Below are positions 6,105 to 15,919 of a stretch of 64,000 bases of DNA, one piece after another. The DNA comes from Prochlorococcus marinus str. MIT 9211 (GTDB lineage Bacteria > Cyanobacteriota > Cyanobacteriia > PCC-6307 > Cyanobiaceae): positions 1,235,982 through 1,299,981 of the forward strand of contig NC_009976.1 in assembly GCF_000018585.1 (NCBI RefSeq). The letters are read 5' to 3'. Both the position numbers and the translations under genes were made by a program. Position 1 is the first letter of the stretch. Every line of letters starts with the position of its first letter. The notes beneath the pieces are model-generated. The model saw nothing but the letters and a program-made list of their open reading frames with translations, searched no databases and was not told where the DNA came from.

Positions 6105-8174
6105 GTGGGCAAAATTCATAAAGGTTCTCCATGGCCACTTGGCAGTAGCATAACTAGTCGAGGAGTAAATTTCTCTGTAGCTTCACCTGAAGCAAGCTAT
6201 ATAGAGTTACTTATTTTTAAAAATGAAGATGACTTACAGCCGAAGAAAATACTAACCCTTGATAAGAACCATAGATCAGGAGACTATTGGCATATTGAAG
6301 TTGAAGGTATAAATACTGGATGCTTCTACTGCTATAGAGTAATTGGAAATAGAAGTACTTGTAAGCAAGATATCTTTTCTAGAAAGATATTATTAGACCC
6401 ATGCTCTAGAGGTATCGCAGGATGGAATATATTTCAAAGAGAGTCTGCAACAGGTCTATCCACAAACATAGATAAATGTCTCAAAAGTATAGTAACTGAA
6501 AGAGATCAATTTGACTTCCAATCCTATCCTCGTCCAAAACATTCATGGGATAAAACAATTATTTATGAGTTACATGTTGGAGGATTCACTAAAAGCTCTG
6601 AATCTGACGTCAAGGATAAGATTAAAGGTACTTTTCTTGGCTTGATTGAAAAGATACCCTACCTAAAGCAACTAGGAGTAACAACTCTTGAACTTTTACC
6701 AGTTTTTGCATTCGATACAACGGATTCTCCATATGGCCTGAATAATTATTGGGGTTATAGCCCAATCAATTGGTTCACACCACATCACAGTTTTATTGCA
6801 AGTAACAATCCAATAAATGCAAGAGACCAATTTCGTAATTTCATAAAAGTTTGTCATAAAAATGATTTAGAAGTAATTCTAGACGTTGTATACAATCACA
6901 CAACAGAAGGTAATGAAAAGGGTCCAATAATTAGCTGGAAGGGATTTGCAGAGTCAACTTATTATCATCAAAATAAAGAAGGTAAGTATTTAGATGTCAC
7001 GGGTTGCGGAAACACTATTGCAGCAAATAATCCTCTTGTAAGGCAATTAATACTTGAATCAATGCGCTGTTGGGCAAATGAGCTAGGTGTAGATGGTTTT
7101 CGTTTTGATTTAGGGATATCTTTAAGTAGGGGAAAAGATCTTAAGCCGCTTGATTCTCCTCCTCTTTTTGAAGAGATAGAAAGTGATCCTGCATTAAGTG
7201 ATTTAAAGTTAATAAGTGAGCCATGGGATTGTGGAGGGCTTTATAGACTTTCTGATTTTCCCGCTAAAAGATGCTGCACTTGGAATGGTCATTTCAGGGA
7301 TGATATTCGAAGATTCTGGAACGGAGATAAAAATAGTACTTGGCCCTTAAAAGATCGCCTAACTGGAAGTCCTGAATTATATAAAGATAATTTTAAAAGT
7401 GCACAGAAATCTATCAATTTTATTACTTCCCATGATGGCTTTACACTTAAAGATTTAGTTAGTTTTAATTTAAAGCATAATCTTTCTAATGGTGAGAGTA
7501 ATCGTGATGGAGAAAATCATAACAATAGCTGTAATAATGGGATAGAAGGTCCAACTACAAATAAAAAAGTAAATCTTATTAGAAGTAAGAATCAAAGAAA
7601 TCTTATTGCTACTCTTCTTTTATCCCCTGGTATTCCAATGATTCTTATGGGGGATGAGGTTGGAAGAAGTCAAGGAGGAAATAATAATGCTTGGTGTCAG
7701 GACAACCCTCTAGGTTGGATGATTTGGAGGACTGATAATTGTGATAATGAGCTGAGGAGTTTTGTCTCAATGTGTATTTATATAAGGAAAGAACTGTCAG
7801 ATTTCTTTGCTCCCTTAATCAACATAAATTCAGACTCACCTTCTCTGCAAAGTCAAGAGAAGTTATGGGTTCAATGGCATGGAGTTAAAATTAATGCCCC
7901 AGACTGGGGAAGTTGGTCTAATACAATAGGTTTTAGCATTAACAAAGCAAAAGAAGGAGCCATTATATGGATGGGATTCAATGCATTCAATCAATCTATG
8001 AAGTTCGAATTGCCTAAGCCATTATCACCATGGGTAAAAATATTAGATACAACTTTACTCACCCAAAAAGAGTACGGCCTATTTAGACTTTCTAATCAAC
8101 TTGAGATTGAGATAGAAAGCAAAAGCCTCGTGGTATTGGTTGCTAAAGAATATACAAAAAAGCTAAGAATTTGA
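6105..8174 (+). CDS. glgX: Glycogen debranching enzyme, isoamylase type
   Basis: A 689-residue GH13 protein. It starts at GTG 6105, 4 nt after an AGAAGAAAAGG purine-rich stretch. An N-terminal CBM48-like domain (SPWPLGSSITSRGVNFSV) precedes the barrel. The catalytic nucleophile is D335 in DGFRFD (330-335), the acid/base is E372 in SEPWD, and the transition-state Asp lies in SHDGF near residue 443. GlgX cuts alpha-1,6 branches of glycogen so that phosphorylase can continue, releasing sugar at night in a cyanobacterium. It ends 15 nt before the tRNA-Gly gene on the other strand. Confidence is high for the enzyme class. Confidence 0.92.
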   Translation: MGKIHKGSPWPLGSSITSRGVNFSVASPEASYIELLIFKNEDDLQPKKILTLDKNHRSGDYWHIEVEGINTGCFYCYRVIGNRSTCKQDIFSRKILLDPCSRGIAGWNIFQRESATGLSTNIDKCLKSIVTERDQFDFQSYPRPKHSWDKTIIYELHVGGFTKSSESDVKDKIKGTFLGLIEKIPYLKQLGVTTLELLPVFAFDTTDSPYGLNNYWGYSPINWFTPHHSFIASNNPINARDQFRNFIKVCHKNDLEVILDVVYNHTTEGNEKGPIISWKGFAESTYYHQNKEGKYLDVTGCGNTIAANNPLVRQLILESMRCWANELGVDGFRFDLGISLSRGKDLKPLDSPPLFEEIESDPALSDLKLISEPWDCGGLYRLSDFPAKRCCTWNGHFRDDIRRFWNGDKNSTWPLKDRLTGSPELYKDNFKSAQKSINFITSHDGFTLKDLVSFNLKHNLSNGESNRDGENHNNSCNNGIEGPTTNKKVNLIRSKNQRNLIATLLLSPGIPMILMGDEVGRSQGGNNNAWCQDNPLGWMIWRTDNCDNELRSFVSMCIYIRKELSDFFAPLININSDSPSLQSQEKLWVQWHGVKINAPDWGSWSNTIGFSINKAKEGAIIWMGFNAFNQSMKFELPKPLSPWVKILDTTLLTQKEYGLFRLSNQLEIEIESKSLVVLVAKEYTKKLRI

Positions 8175-8188
8175 AGTGTACTTTCTAA

Positions 8189-8259
<71 letters not shown>

Positions 8260-8328
8260 GCTAAGAATCAAGTCTCCAGATCACATATTATCTGAGTCTT
8301 GATTTAGCACTTCTTACATTATTACCTT

Positions 8329-9747
8329 GTGCCTGCCCTTCCAAATAGCTTGACAAAATCCAGATCGCCAATTGAAAGGGGGCGCAGAAGGCTAATGATT
8401 TCCTATGGACTAGGGGATTCTGGCACAGGATTGGCTGCTACTCAGCTTGGCTTTTATCTTTTCCCTTTCTTTACAGGGGCCGCCGGACTGCCTGCGTTCA
8501 TAGCTGGTTCTTTATTAATGGTTATAAAAGTTTGGGATGCAATCAATGATCCATTAATTGGTTGGTTAAGTGATCACACAAAATCCCGATGGGGACCTCG
8601 CCTTCCATGGATGATTGGAGCAGCCACTCCATTAGGTATAAGTCTTGCTGCTATTTGGTGGGTGCCACCAGGAAATACAACTGAAAAAACAGCGTATTAC
8701 ATAGCCATTACAGTTCTTCTGATGACCGCCTATACAAGCGTAAACCTTCCATTCGCAGCATTATCAACAGAACTCACTCCCAAAACATCTATTAGGACTC
8801 GTTTAAATGCAGCAAGATTTACTGGATCAATTCTTGCTGGTTTAAGTGGTTTGATTATTGCTGCAAGGCTTTTGGCCAATGGAAATGATGGCTATTTAAT
8901 GATGGGTCGAATAACTGGCTCTTTGGCTACCATTACGACTTTAATCTCATGCTGGGGGCTTGCACCTTTCGCGAAAAAAGCAAGAAAGCCAATAGAAAAG
9001 TCTGAGCCATTTAAACTTCAACTAAAAAGAATTCTTAAGAACAAGCGTTTTATACAAATCATTGGGCTTTATCTACTTCTTTGGTGCGGTCTTCAATTAA
9101 TGCAAACAGTTTCCCTCATTTATCTTGAGCAAGTTATGAAGGTACCAACAGGGTTTTCAAAATGGATCCCCATTCCTTTTCAAATAAGTGCTCTATTAGG
9201 CCTTCAATTCTGGAGTTTCTACTCCAATAGATACTCCAGATTGAAAGCATTATATAAAGGAGGCTCAATCTGGATAACGGCTTGCCTAATAGCCATGCTG
9301 CTGCCGCCACTATCTTCCGATTTCTCATTAGGGAACCTTTTAAACATAACTAGTTTAGAGAGCTCAAAAATGCTTCTTTTATTGTTAACAATTACGCTGG
9401 TTGGTTTTGGCGCATCAACTGCATACCTAATTCCATGGTCGCTTCTACCAGATGCAATTGACGCTGATCCAGAAAAACCTGCAGGAATTTATACAGCCTG
9501 GATGGTCTTAATTCAAAAACTTGGAATTGGCCTAAGTGTTCAACTATTAGGATTGCTTCTTTCTCTCGCAGGCTATATTTCTTCAAATGAATGCTTAAAA
9601 ATAACAAGCTGTATTGACCAACCTGATAGCGCTATAACAACAATACGTATATGTATGGGTTTAATCCCATCATTACTTGTAGGCAGCGGGATATACATAA
9701 TGAAAGGTTGGAATGACACCCCCTCTCCACTTCAAACTGCTAATTAA
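8329..9747 (+). CDS. GPH-type major facilitator (sugar:cation symporter-like)
   Basis: A 472-residue integral membrane protein with about 12 helices. The conserved block between helices 2 and 3 (INDPLIGWLSDHTKSRWGPRLPW) is typical of the glycoside-pentoside-hexuronide:cation symporter family, which couples uptake of sugars or related compounds to Na+ or H+. The frame begins at GTG 8329 with no clear ribosome site; ATG 8395 just before the first helix is an alternative. Its stop overlaps the start of the next gene by one base. The cargo cannot be read from sequence, and marine cyanobacterial members may carry a pigment or lipid-like compound instead. Confidence 0.75.
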   Translation: MPALPNSLTKSRSPIERGRRRLMISYGLGDSGTGLAATQLGFYLFPFFTGAAGLPAFIAGSLLMVIKVWDAINDPLIGWLSDHTKSRWGPRLPWMIGAATPLGISLAAIWWVPPGNTTEKTAYYIAITVLLMTAYTSVNLPFAALSTELTPKTSIRTRLNAARFTGSILAGLSGLIIAARLLANGNDGYLMMGRITGSLATITTLISCWGLAPFAKKARKPIEKSEPFKLQLKRILKNKRFIQIIGLYLLLWCGLQLMQTVSLIYLEQVMKVPTGFSKWIPIPFQISALLGLQFWSFYSNRYSRLKALYKGGSIWITACLIAMLLPPLSSDFSLGNLLNITSLESSKMLLLLLTITLVGFGASTAYLIPWSLLPDAIDADPEKPAGIYTAWMVLIQKLGIGLSVQLLGLLLSLAGYISSNECLKITSCIDQPDSAITTIRICMGLIPSLLVGSGIYIMKGWNDTPSPLQTAN

Positions 9748-10493
9748 TGAAATCACCTCGCTGGCTAAAAAGACTGGGATCAAGCATGCTTATAGGAGGT
9801 CAAGCAATAACTTCTTCGACAAAAGGGAATATAAACAAGTCAGACTTAATTGATCAATTAATGGAAGCTGGTCCAGCAAGTTTCATTATCGTTTTAATCA
9901 CAGGGATTTCAGCAGGCACGGTTTTTAATATTCAGGTCGCAGCTGAACTAAGTAGACAAGGAGTCGGTTCAGAAGTTGGTGGTCTCCTAGCCATTGGATT
10001 AGCAAGAGAAATTGCTCCTTTACTTACGGCAACTCTTTTAACAGGAAAAGTGGCAACAGCATATGCCGCTCAACTTGGAACGATGAAGGTTACTGAGCAG
10101 ATCGATGCAATCACAATGCTCCAAACTGATCCAATTGATTACCTGGTTGTCCCTAGAGTGATTGCAATGGTCATAATGGCTCCTTTGCAATGCCTGCTAT
10201 TTTTTACAGTGGCTTTATGGAGTGGCCAAATCAGTAGTACGTACTTTTACAGCATTCCAATAAATGTATTTTGGAATTCAGTGAATGAATGGTTAGTTAT
10301 CAGTGATATCCCTTTCATGCTTATTAAAGCAGTAGTATTTGGCTTTCAAATTGCTGTTATTGCCTGTGGATGGGGGCTTACTACTAGAGGTGGCGCTAAA
10401 GAAGTTGGAACAAGTACTACTGGAGCTGTAGTTATGACATTATTAAGTGTCTCATTAATGGATGTCCTTTTAACCAAAGTACTTTTCGGCTAA
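9747..10493 (+). CDS. mlaE: MlaE/YrbE-family ABC permease
   Basis: A 248-residue membrane protein with the MlaE core: AGTVFNIQVAAELSR, GLLAIGLAREIAPLLTATLL, and VTEQIDAITMLQTDPIDYLVVPR. These permeases work with an ATPase (MlaF) and an MCE protein (MlaD/Ycf22) to move phospholipids or other lipids between the inner and outer membrane, or across the chloroplast envelope as TGD1. Neither partner is adjacent; they must be elsewhere or absent. The gene overlaps the symporter stop by one base and the next gene by one base, so it belongs to a run ending in plsY, a lipid context that fits. Confidence 0.85.
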   Translation: MKSPRWLKRLGSSMLIGGQAITSSTKGNINKSDLIDQLMEAGPASFIIVLITGISAGTVFNIQVAAELSRQGVGSEVGGLLAIGLAREIAPLLTATLLTGKVATAYAAQLGTMKVTEQIDAITMLQTDPIDYLVVPRVIAMVIMAPLQCLLFFTVALWSGQISSTYFYSIPINVFWNSVNEWLVISDIPFMLIKAVVFGFQIAVIACGWGLTTRGGAKEVGTSTTGAVVMTLLSVSLMDVLLTKVLFG

Positions 10494-10933
10494 TGTTTTC
10501 AAAATCTTCACTTCAACCCAATATTCAAGACGAAGACGGTGTAATTCTGACTCCAATGTATCGATTACCTCTCTTCATAATGTCAATGGGATTCCCTTTA
10601 TTACTACTACCAATTAGGCCCTGGCCTACTTTAGTTATAAGTGGATTTGGTCTTTTCCTACTACTCCAATCATTCACTCTTAGATTGAAATTTACGTCGA
10701 AAGAACTAATCGTTTTACAATTAGGGAGAGAATTACGACGTTTCCCCTTTAAAAAATGGATCGCATGGCGTATTTTACTGCCTAAGTTACCTGGACTTCT
10801 TTACTTTCGCGAAGAAGCCAGTCCTCATTTATTACCAATCCTTTTCAACACAAAAATGCTTGAAGAGCAACTTAAGATTCATGTTGGGAAGCTTCAAATA
10901 CTTAATGAAAACAACCAAAAAGTTCCATCATAA
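10493..10933 (+). CDS. DUF3119 family membrane protein
   Basis: A 146-residue protein with two hydrophobic segments near residues 22-38 and 43-62, then a mixed alpha/beta cytosolic tail (TLRLKFTSKELIVLQLGRELRRFPF, KWIAWRILLPKLPGLLYFREEASPHLLPILF). This pattern matches DUF3119, a cyanobacterial and plastid family of unknown function. It begins on the last base of the MlaE gene, an overlap that suggests translational coupling and perhaps a role with the permease. Confidence 0.7.
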   Translation: MFSKSSLQPNIQDEDGVILTPMYRLPLFIMSMGFPLLLLPIRPWPTLVISGFGLFLLLQSFTLRLKFTSKELIVLQLGRELRRFPFKKWIAWRILLPKLPGLLYFREEASPHLLPILFNTKMLEEQLKIHVGKLQILNENNQKVPS

Positions 10934-10959
10934 AATCCACCTAACAAGAGAAATATTTA

Positions 10960-12000
10960 ATGACTGAAGCCGAGCTCCCAGAAAACACTCAATCTTCAAC
11001 AGAAAGCAAGGATGGGGAGAAAGCGTCTATTGATGATCCAAGTTTTCGAGTTCCCTTAGAGGAGAGTAAATACGAATCGACAAATGAATTCAAAGCTCCA
11101 ACTCCAAAAGATCCCCAAAAACCTCCATCAGAAGCGAACCTCGCACAAATTCTAGAAGTAGCTCTCCAAGATCTCACAGAAAAGAGAATTGCATTAGAAG
11201 GCGAACTCGCCGATTTGTCAGAAAGAAAGTCCCAGATTGAAAAAGAATTCAAAACTTCTTTTTCAGGGCAGTCAGATGCGATTGCTAGAAGAGTTAAAGG
11301 TTTTCAAGACTATTTAACAGGGGCACTTCAAGACTTAGCTCAATCAGCTGAGCAACTTGAACTAATCAGCCAACCAGTAATGCTTTCGCCCTCGCCCCTT
11401 GATAAAAGCCAAGAAGCAATATCCAATCAACCAGTAGAAACTTCTACAGCAATAGCAGAAACTTTCAAACCAGACGAAGAGTTAATACGTACCTGCCTTG
11501 AACAATTTAGAAAAGAGCCTGACTTTTATGCTGATCCCTGGAAATTACGAAGGAGTCTTGAGCCTAAAGATATAGAGCTTTTGGAAGACTGGTTCTTTAA
11601 CATGGGTGGCAGAGGCGCCCAACCCAGTAGAGGCAATAGATCTAAAAATGTTTTAGTCGCTTCTGGTCTAATTGCTATTCTCGGCGAGCTATATGGAGAC
11701 CAATTCCAAGTCCTTGTGTTGGCAAGTCAACCTGAACGACTAGGGGAATGGCGACGTGGGCTCCAAGATGCTTTAGGCTTAAGTAGAGAAGATTTTGGAC
11801 CAAATAGTGGGATAGTTCTTTTTGAGCGTGCTGATGGACTGATAGAAAAAGCTGATAGGCTTGAAGAGCGCGATGAGGTCCCAGTTATTATTATTGATGC
11901 TGCAGAAAAGGGCGTTGAAATACCGATACTTCAATTCCCAATTTGGCTTGCCTTCGCGGCGAGTCCCCAGGAAATTTACCTTGACGAAGAAATTATCTAA
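10960..12000 (+). CDS. DUF3086 family protein with coiled coil
   Basis: The 346-residue protein has three parts: a disordered, Pro/Ser/Glu-rich N-terminus (1-60), a coiled coil (about 62-135, EVALQDLTEKRIALEGELADL onwards) and a conserved C-terminal domain from about 175. The last contains FYADPWKLRRSLEPKD, LEDWFFNMGGRGAQPSRG and FGPNSGIVLFERADGL, which match the cyanobacterial DUF3086 family. No function is known. Its stop overlaps the plsY start by one base, keeping it in the lipid-related run. Confidence 0.75.
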   Translation: MTEAELPENTQSSTESKDGEKASIDDPSFRVPLEESKYESTNEFKAPTPKDPQKPPSEANLAQILEVALQDLTEKRIALEGELADLSERKSQIEKEFKTSFSGQSDAIARRVKGFQDYLTGALQDLAQSAEQLELISQPVMLSPSPLDKSQEAISNQPVETSTAIAETFKPDEELIRTCLEQFRKEPDFYADPWKLRRSLEPKDIELLEDWFFNMGGRGAQPSRGNRSKNVLVASGLIAILGELYGDQFQVLVLASQPERLGEWRRGLQDALGLSREDFGPNSGIVLFERADGLIEKADRLEERDEVPVIIIDAAEKGVEIPILQFPIWLAFAASPQEIYLDEEII

Positions 12001-12620
12001 TGGAATTAACAAAGATTTTTCTTGCATTTTTGTGCATAGGTGTTAGCTACTCACTTGGATCATTCCCGAGTGGTTTCATTGCTGGCAAATGGCTAAAAGG
12101 GATCGATCTTAGAAAAGTTGGTTCAGGGTCTACTGGTGCAACAAATGTCCTAAGGCATGTAGGAAAGAAAGCTGCATTAATAGTCTTTCTTATTGACGTA
12201 AGTAAAGGTATTGGCTCAATATTAATTGCAAAGAGTCTATTCCTAAGTCCATCCTTTCACGTTATTTGCGGGATTGCAGCATTATCCGGGCACATATGGC
12301 CAATATGGCTTAACTGGAAAGGGGGGAAAGCAGTAGCCACAGGTCTAGGAGTATTCTTAGGGATATCTTGGCAAGTTGGTCTTGCTTCTTTGGGCATTTT
12401 CATGGCAGTGCTCAGTTCAAGTAAAATCGTCTCTTTATCAAGTATTTCTGCTGCCATAAGTCTACCTATACTTATGTTTTTAAGTTTGCAAGAAGCAAGT
12501 TTCCTGAACGCATACATAATTGCAAGCTTTGCTGCAATGATAATGGTGCTATGGAGGCACAGAGCTAACCTAAAACGACTACTTAATGGTGACGAACCAA
12601 GAATTGGAAAAATAAATTAA
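12000..12620 (+). CDS. plsY: Acyl-phosphate:glycerol-3-phosphate acyltransferase
   Basis: A 206-residue membrane enzyme with the three PlsY motifs: GSFPSGFIAGK (about 21-31), VGSGSTGATNVLRHVG (39-54) and WLNWKGGKAVATGLGV (102-117). It transfers an acyl group from acyl phosphate to glycerol-3-phosphate, the first step of phospholipid synthesis. ATG 12000 shares its A with the preceding stop. The 3' end overlaps the pyrF stop on the other strand by 4 nt, a convergent overlap with no room for a terminator. Confidence 0.95.
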   Translation: MELTKIFLAFLCIGVSYSLGSFPSGFIAGKWLKGIDLRKVGSGSTGATNVLRHVGKKAALIVFLIDVSKGIGSILIAKSLFLSPSFHVICGIAALSGHIWPIWLNWKGGKAVATGLGVFLGISWQVGLASLGIFMAVLSSSKIVSLSSISAAISLPILMFLSLQEASFLNAYIIASFAAMIMVLWRHRANLKRLLNGDEPRIGKIN

Positions 12621-13342
12621 TCTGTTTGTATGTCTCTACAAACCCTTGTAAAGGCCTCAGCAGGATTAGTAGATCGAGTAATTATTCTTCCTAAAACCAA
12701 TCGTGAAGCACCAGAAGTGAATGCGTCTCTTGGTTGCATAACTCTTGCTTGATCATCTAATCCACTATCTAAGAAGCGAATACCAGGGGTTATTAGTTCG
12801 AACGATTCAGGGAAAATTTCTCTTAATCTTTTTACCTCGCAAGGTGAACAGATACAGCCTCCTAGGCCAGCTTTGAAGGCCAATTGAGCCAAGTGCTCTA
12901 CCCTTTTCTCTAAAGAGTGATGAATGTCTAGCTCATCACCAAATTCATAGGACGTCCAACTTGTTAAAACAGTAACTCCCAACAATGTTGGAGATGGTAA
13001 GCCCACCGAAGCGGCTCCTTTCTTAGCAGCTTCATTGGCTACTAAAAGAGCTTTGCTACCTGCGCAAGCATGCACTGTAATTAACTCTGCACCATTCCTT
13101 GCTGCTCGATAACATGCCCCAGCCATAGTATTAGGAATATCATGGAACTTCAGATCAAGAAAAACTTTTTTTCCCCTGGCCCGAAGTTCGGTAAAGATTT
13201 CCAGGCCACTTGTTGCAAATAATTCCAAGCCAACCTTAACCCAAATCAAGTCAGGAACTTTATCAATGAAAGACAAAGCTTCTAAAACATCCATGCCGTC
13301 TAAAGCGAGAATTAATTTTTCTGATGGGTTAACTAAAGTCAT
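12617..13342 (-). CDS. pyrF: Orotidine-5'-phosphate decarboxylase
   Basis: The protein (241 residues from ATG 13340-13342; a TTG three codons upstream is less likely) carries the active-site block FLDLKFHDIPNTMAGA with the Lys-Asp pair, the N-terminal ILALDG, and the phosphate-binding end TPGIRF and LVLGRIITRSTNP. It makes UMP from OMP, the last step of pyrimidine nucleotide synthesis. It lies 19 nt downstream of tyrS in the same direction. Confidence 0.96.
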   Translation of the reverse strand: MTLVNPSEKLILALDGMDVLEALSFIDKVPDLIWVKVGLELFATSGLEIFTELRARGKKVFLDLKFHDIPNTMAGACYRAARNGAELITVHACAGSKALLVANEAAKKGAASVGLPSPTLLGVTVLTSWTSYEFGDELDIHHSLEKRVEHLAQLAFKAGLGGCICSPCEVKRLREIFPESFELITPGIRFLDSGLDDQARVMQPRDAFTSGASRLVLGRIITRSTNPAEAFTRVCRDIQTD

Positions 13343-13361
13343 AAAATTCAACGAGGTCGGT

Positions 13362-14609
13362 TTATATAGAAAGGCGTCTAAAAGTCCTTTTCCCTAATTG
13401 CACCACCTTCCCAACGAGCTCTGAATCATTATCAAACTCCAAGTTTGGATCAAGGATTTTCTTGCCATCTAAGCGAACAGCTCCACCTAAAATTTGCCGC
13501 CTAGCCTCACTACTACTTTTACATAAACCAATAGCACTTAATAAATAAAAAGCCTTAACTGGTAAATTGACCTTTTTGATTGAGACTTCAGGGACATCAC
13601 TTAATGAATCTTGCAAACCAGCAACAAGCTTAGACGCATCTTCTTGAGCAGCTATTGCAGCAGGCATTCCATGAAAATTTGCAGTGACATTCAATGCCAT
13701 TAACTTTTGTTTTTCTCGAAGGTTAGAAGGCATGTCGGTTTGCTCTAGATTGGTAAGCAATGTAAGGTAGCTATTCACAAGGTCATCAGGGATTTTTTCT
13801 AATTTGGAATACATTGAAAGAGCATCATCCTTAAGGGCAACAGTATTAGCAAGTGTCTTACTCATTTTTTGAACACCATCTAAACCAACCAAAATTGGCA
13901 ATAACAATCCAAACTGAGGGCGCTGGTCAAAAAGGCGTTGGATATCACGTCCCATTGCTACATTAAATTTTTGGTCTGTCCCACCCAATTCAACATCAGC
14001 CTTTACTGCTACAGAGTCATAGCCTTGCAAAAGAGGGTAGAGAAGCTCATGCAAAGAGATTGGTGTTCCTGAGTTATACCGATTCGCGAAATCTTCCTTT
14101 GCCAACATTTGACCAACAGTTGCATGACTTAGAAGATCAATAATCTTTGACATGTCAAAGTCTGAGAGCCATTCACTATTACGACGTATTTCTATGCGTC
14201 CAGGGGTTTCAAAATCCAGTAAAGATGTCTCACTTGATTTGCCATATCCCAGTTGTTCTAGATAAGTAATGGCATTTTTCTCGACTTCTTCAGATGTCAA
14301 CTGATTTCTTGTTTTGCTTTTACCCGTAGGATCGCCAATACGAGCAGTGAAATCTCCAATAATCAGAACTGCTATATGACCTGCATCTTGAAAAGATCTT
14401 AGTTTTCGAAATAAAATACTGTGCCCAAGATGAATCTCTGAACCTGTGGGATCTATTCCTAGCTTAATTCTTAGAGGGCTTTGATTCTGCTCAGACTCAA
14501 TCAAACGTCTTGCCAAGCTTTGATCTGAGTCATTGGTACTGGCAAGAGGAAATAAATCAGCGATTCCTCTACTTAACCAGCTTGGCAATGTAACTGTTTC
14601 CTCCGACAT
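13362..14609 (-). CDS. tyrS: Tyrosyl-tRNA synthetase
   Basis: A 415-residue class I synthetase with the HIGH-type motif IHLGHS near residue 58 and KMSKT near 240 ([11 protein letters not shown]). Helical anticodon and C-terminal S4 RNA-binding domains follow ([19 protein letters not shown]). The KMSKT form and long N-terminus place it in the TyrRS-2 (TyrZ-like) group. It charges tRNA-Tyr in the cytosol. DUF1825 lies 47 nt upstream and pyrF 19 nt downstream, all in one direction. Confidence 0.96.
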   Translation of the reverse strand: MSEETVTLPSWLSRGIADLFPLASTNDSDQSLARRLIESEQNQSPLRIKLGIDPTGSEIHLGHSILFRKLRSFQDAGHIAVLIIGDFTARIGDPTGKSKTRNQLTSEEVEKNAITYLEQLGYGKSSETSLLDFETPGRIEIRRNSEWLSDFDMSKIIDLLSHATVGQMLAKEDFANRYNSGTPISLHELLYPLLQGYDSVAVKADVELGGTDQKFNVAMGRDIQRLFDQRPQFGLLLPILVGLDGVQKMSKTLANTVALKDDALSMYSKLEKIPDDLVNSYLTLLTNLEQTDMPSNLREKQKLMALNVTANFHGMPAAIAAQEDASKLVAGLQDSLSDVPEVSIKKVNLPVKAFYLLSAIGLCKSSSEARRQILGGAVRLDGKKILDPNLEFDNDSELVGKVVQLGKRTFRRLSI

Positions 14610-14656
14610 GAGAAATTCTTCTTTATTTAGGCAAATAGTAGATGAATAAACATCTC

Positions 14657-14983
14657 TTAGGAGGATGGCTGGTCAAGTTGAGCTTTCATTTTTTCCAAAG
14701 TCATATTCATTTGATCAAACATTTGTTCTGGAGTAATGCCAAACTGGCCAAGTTGAGTTCTTAATTGCTCAACAGTCACTTTTGCTTGGAAATCCTCCGA
14801 CAGTTCAAATCGTTTCATAAAAACCTTATATCTATCCATTAGCTCCTCCATATTCCCAATAAACATTTTTTTACCCTCTCGATCAAACTTCCCATAATCG
14901 GATCCCAACTTCATCAGATTCTGATAATCAGCAAAGAGCTGCTTAGCTTCCTCCTGAACGATCTCGGATTCAAAAAAATTCAT
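14657..14983 (-). CDS. DUF1825 family protein
   Basis: ATG 14981-14983 ([12 protein letters not shown]) is preferred over an in-frame start 20 codons upstream because the family begins here and the extension is low-complexity. The 108-residue product is all helical and acidic, with [19 protein letters not shown] and [16 protein letters not shown]. These fit DUF1825, a small cyanobacterial family of unknown role. It heads a same-strand group with tyrS and pyrF. Confidence 0.8.
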   Translation of the reverse strand: MNFFESEIVQEEAKQLFADYQNLMKLGSDYGKFDREGKKMFIGNMEELMDRYKVFMKRFELSEDFQAKVTVEQLRTQLGQFGITPEQMFDQMNMTLEKMKAQLDQPSS

Positions 14984-15277
14984 AGTTCTCGATTTACTTC
15001 CATTGCTATTGCCTGATTTTGTGAAGAATTGATGAAGCAGCAAGAATAAGCTTCAATCATCCAAGACAAAGTCACAATAAAGTCTAAAAAAATCGTTTGG
15101 ATTGTAATCCTTCAATTTTGAACTATGTTTTGAATTGAGACAGGTAGGGATTGCCGTTGAGAACTTTTCACCAACTAAATCCTATAAATTATTTTCAGGA
15201 TTAGGAAATCACCTTATACCCAGTCGAACTAAGCAAATCAAAAAGAACAAAGCATCCCTTTCTTCGCAAGCTCGGCA

Positions 15278-15880
15278 ATGAAGCAATTAAAAAAACAAGG
15301 AGAGTTATTTCAAGAGCCTGATTTTTTATATAAATCTAAGCATTCATCTAAAGATTTTTTTTTGAATAAAAAAACTCTGCAAGACTGGCAACAAGCAGTT
15401 CACAATTACCAATCGAAACTATTTCAAGGAGTTGCTCCAAATCAACTGCAAGGGAATCTGTTTAATTCAAATTTAGAGTCTACCAATGCTCTTCTTGATC
15501 CATTAAGACTAACTCCCTTACCTATCAATTTCTGGCGCTGGCCAGAAAGTATGCATCGTGGTCCTGCTATTTATTTAGTGATGGACCGGCCTAAAAGTAT
15601 TAATTCAAACTTACTTCTTTATATAGGTGAAACAGTTTCTGCAGAGAAAAGGTGGAAAGGCGACCACGACTGTAAAAAGTATATAGATGCATATGTACAA
15701 GCCTTTCAAAAAGTGAGCCTGGGGACCCAATTGAGCATTCGCTTTTGGACTGATGTGCCTAAAGAAACCAGATCTAGACGTCAGTTAGAGCAAGAACTAA
15801 TACAAACCTGGATTCCACCATTCAATAAAGAGACAAGAGATCACTGGAACACACCTTTCACTTCTGGAATTAATTCATAA
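15278..15880 (+). CDS. GIY-YIG-like domain protein (200 aa)
   Basis: The first 75 residues are a variable, Gln/Leu-rich region. From about residue 95 the sequence shows GPAIYLV, then LLLYIGET (the paired GIY and YIG strands), a following basic helix (AEKRWKGDHDCKKY) and a late Glu in RQLEQELIQTW followed by PPFN. This is the order of catalytic elements in GIY-YIG nucleases (UvrC N-domain, intron endonucleases). The Arg and Glu that would be catalytic are present. It stands alone, 39 nt before pepA, with no UvrC partner domains. A DNA repair or phage-defence role is possible but not shown. Confidence 0.65.
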   Translation: MKQLKKQGELFQEPDFLYKSKHSSKDFFLNKKTLQDWQQAVHNYQSKLFQGVAPNQLQGNLFNSNLESTNALLDPLRLTPLPINFWRWPESMHRGPAIYLVMDRPKSINSNLLLYIGETVSAEKRWKGDHDCKKYIDAYVQAFQKVSLGTQLSIRFWTDVPKETRSRRQLEQELIQTWIPPFNKETRDHWNTPFTSGINS

Positions 15881-15919
15881 CAATTACTGGTTAACATCTA
15901 ATAATCTATTCACAGGCAA

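Noticed and set aside
8266-8304. Imperfect hairpin AATCAAG...CTTGATT between tRNA-Gly and the symporter
   Set aside because: Mismatches break the stem into 7 and 4 bp; no T-run, so it is only a weak leader structure.
10989-11252. 87-codon minus-strand frame within the DUF3086 gene
   Set aside because: It is the mirror of the disordered N-terminus and coiled coil of DUF3086, with no independent start signal.
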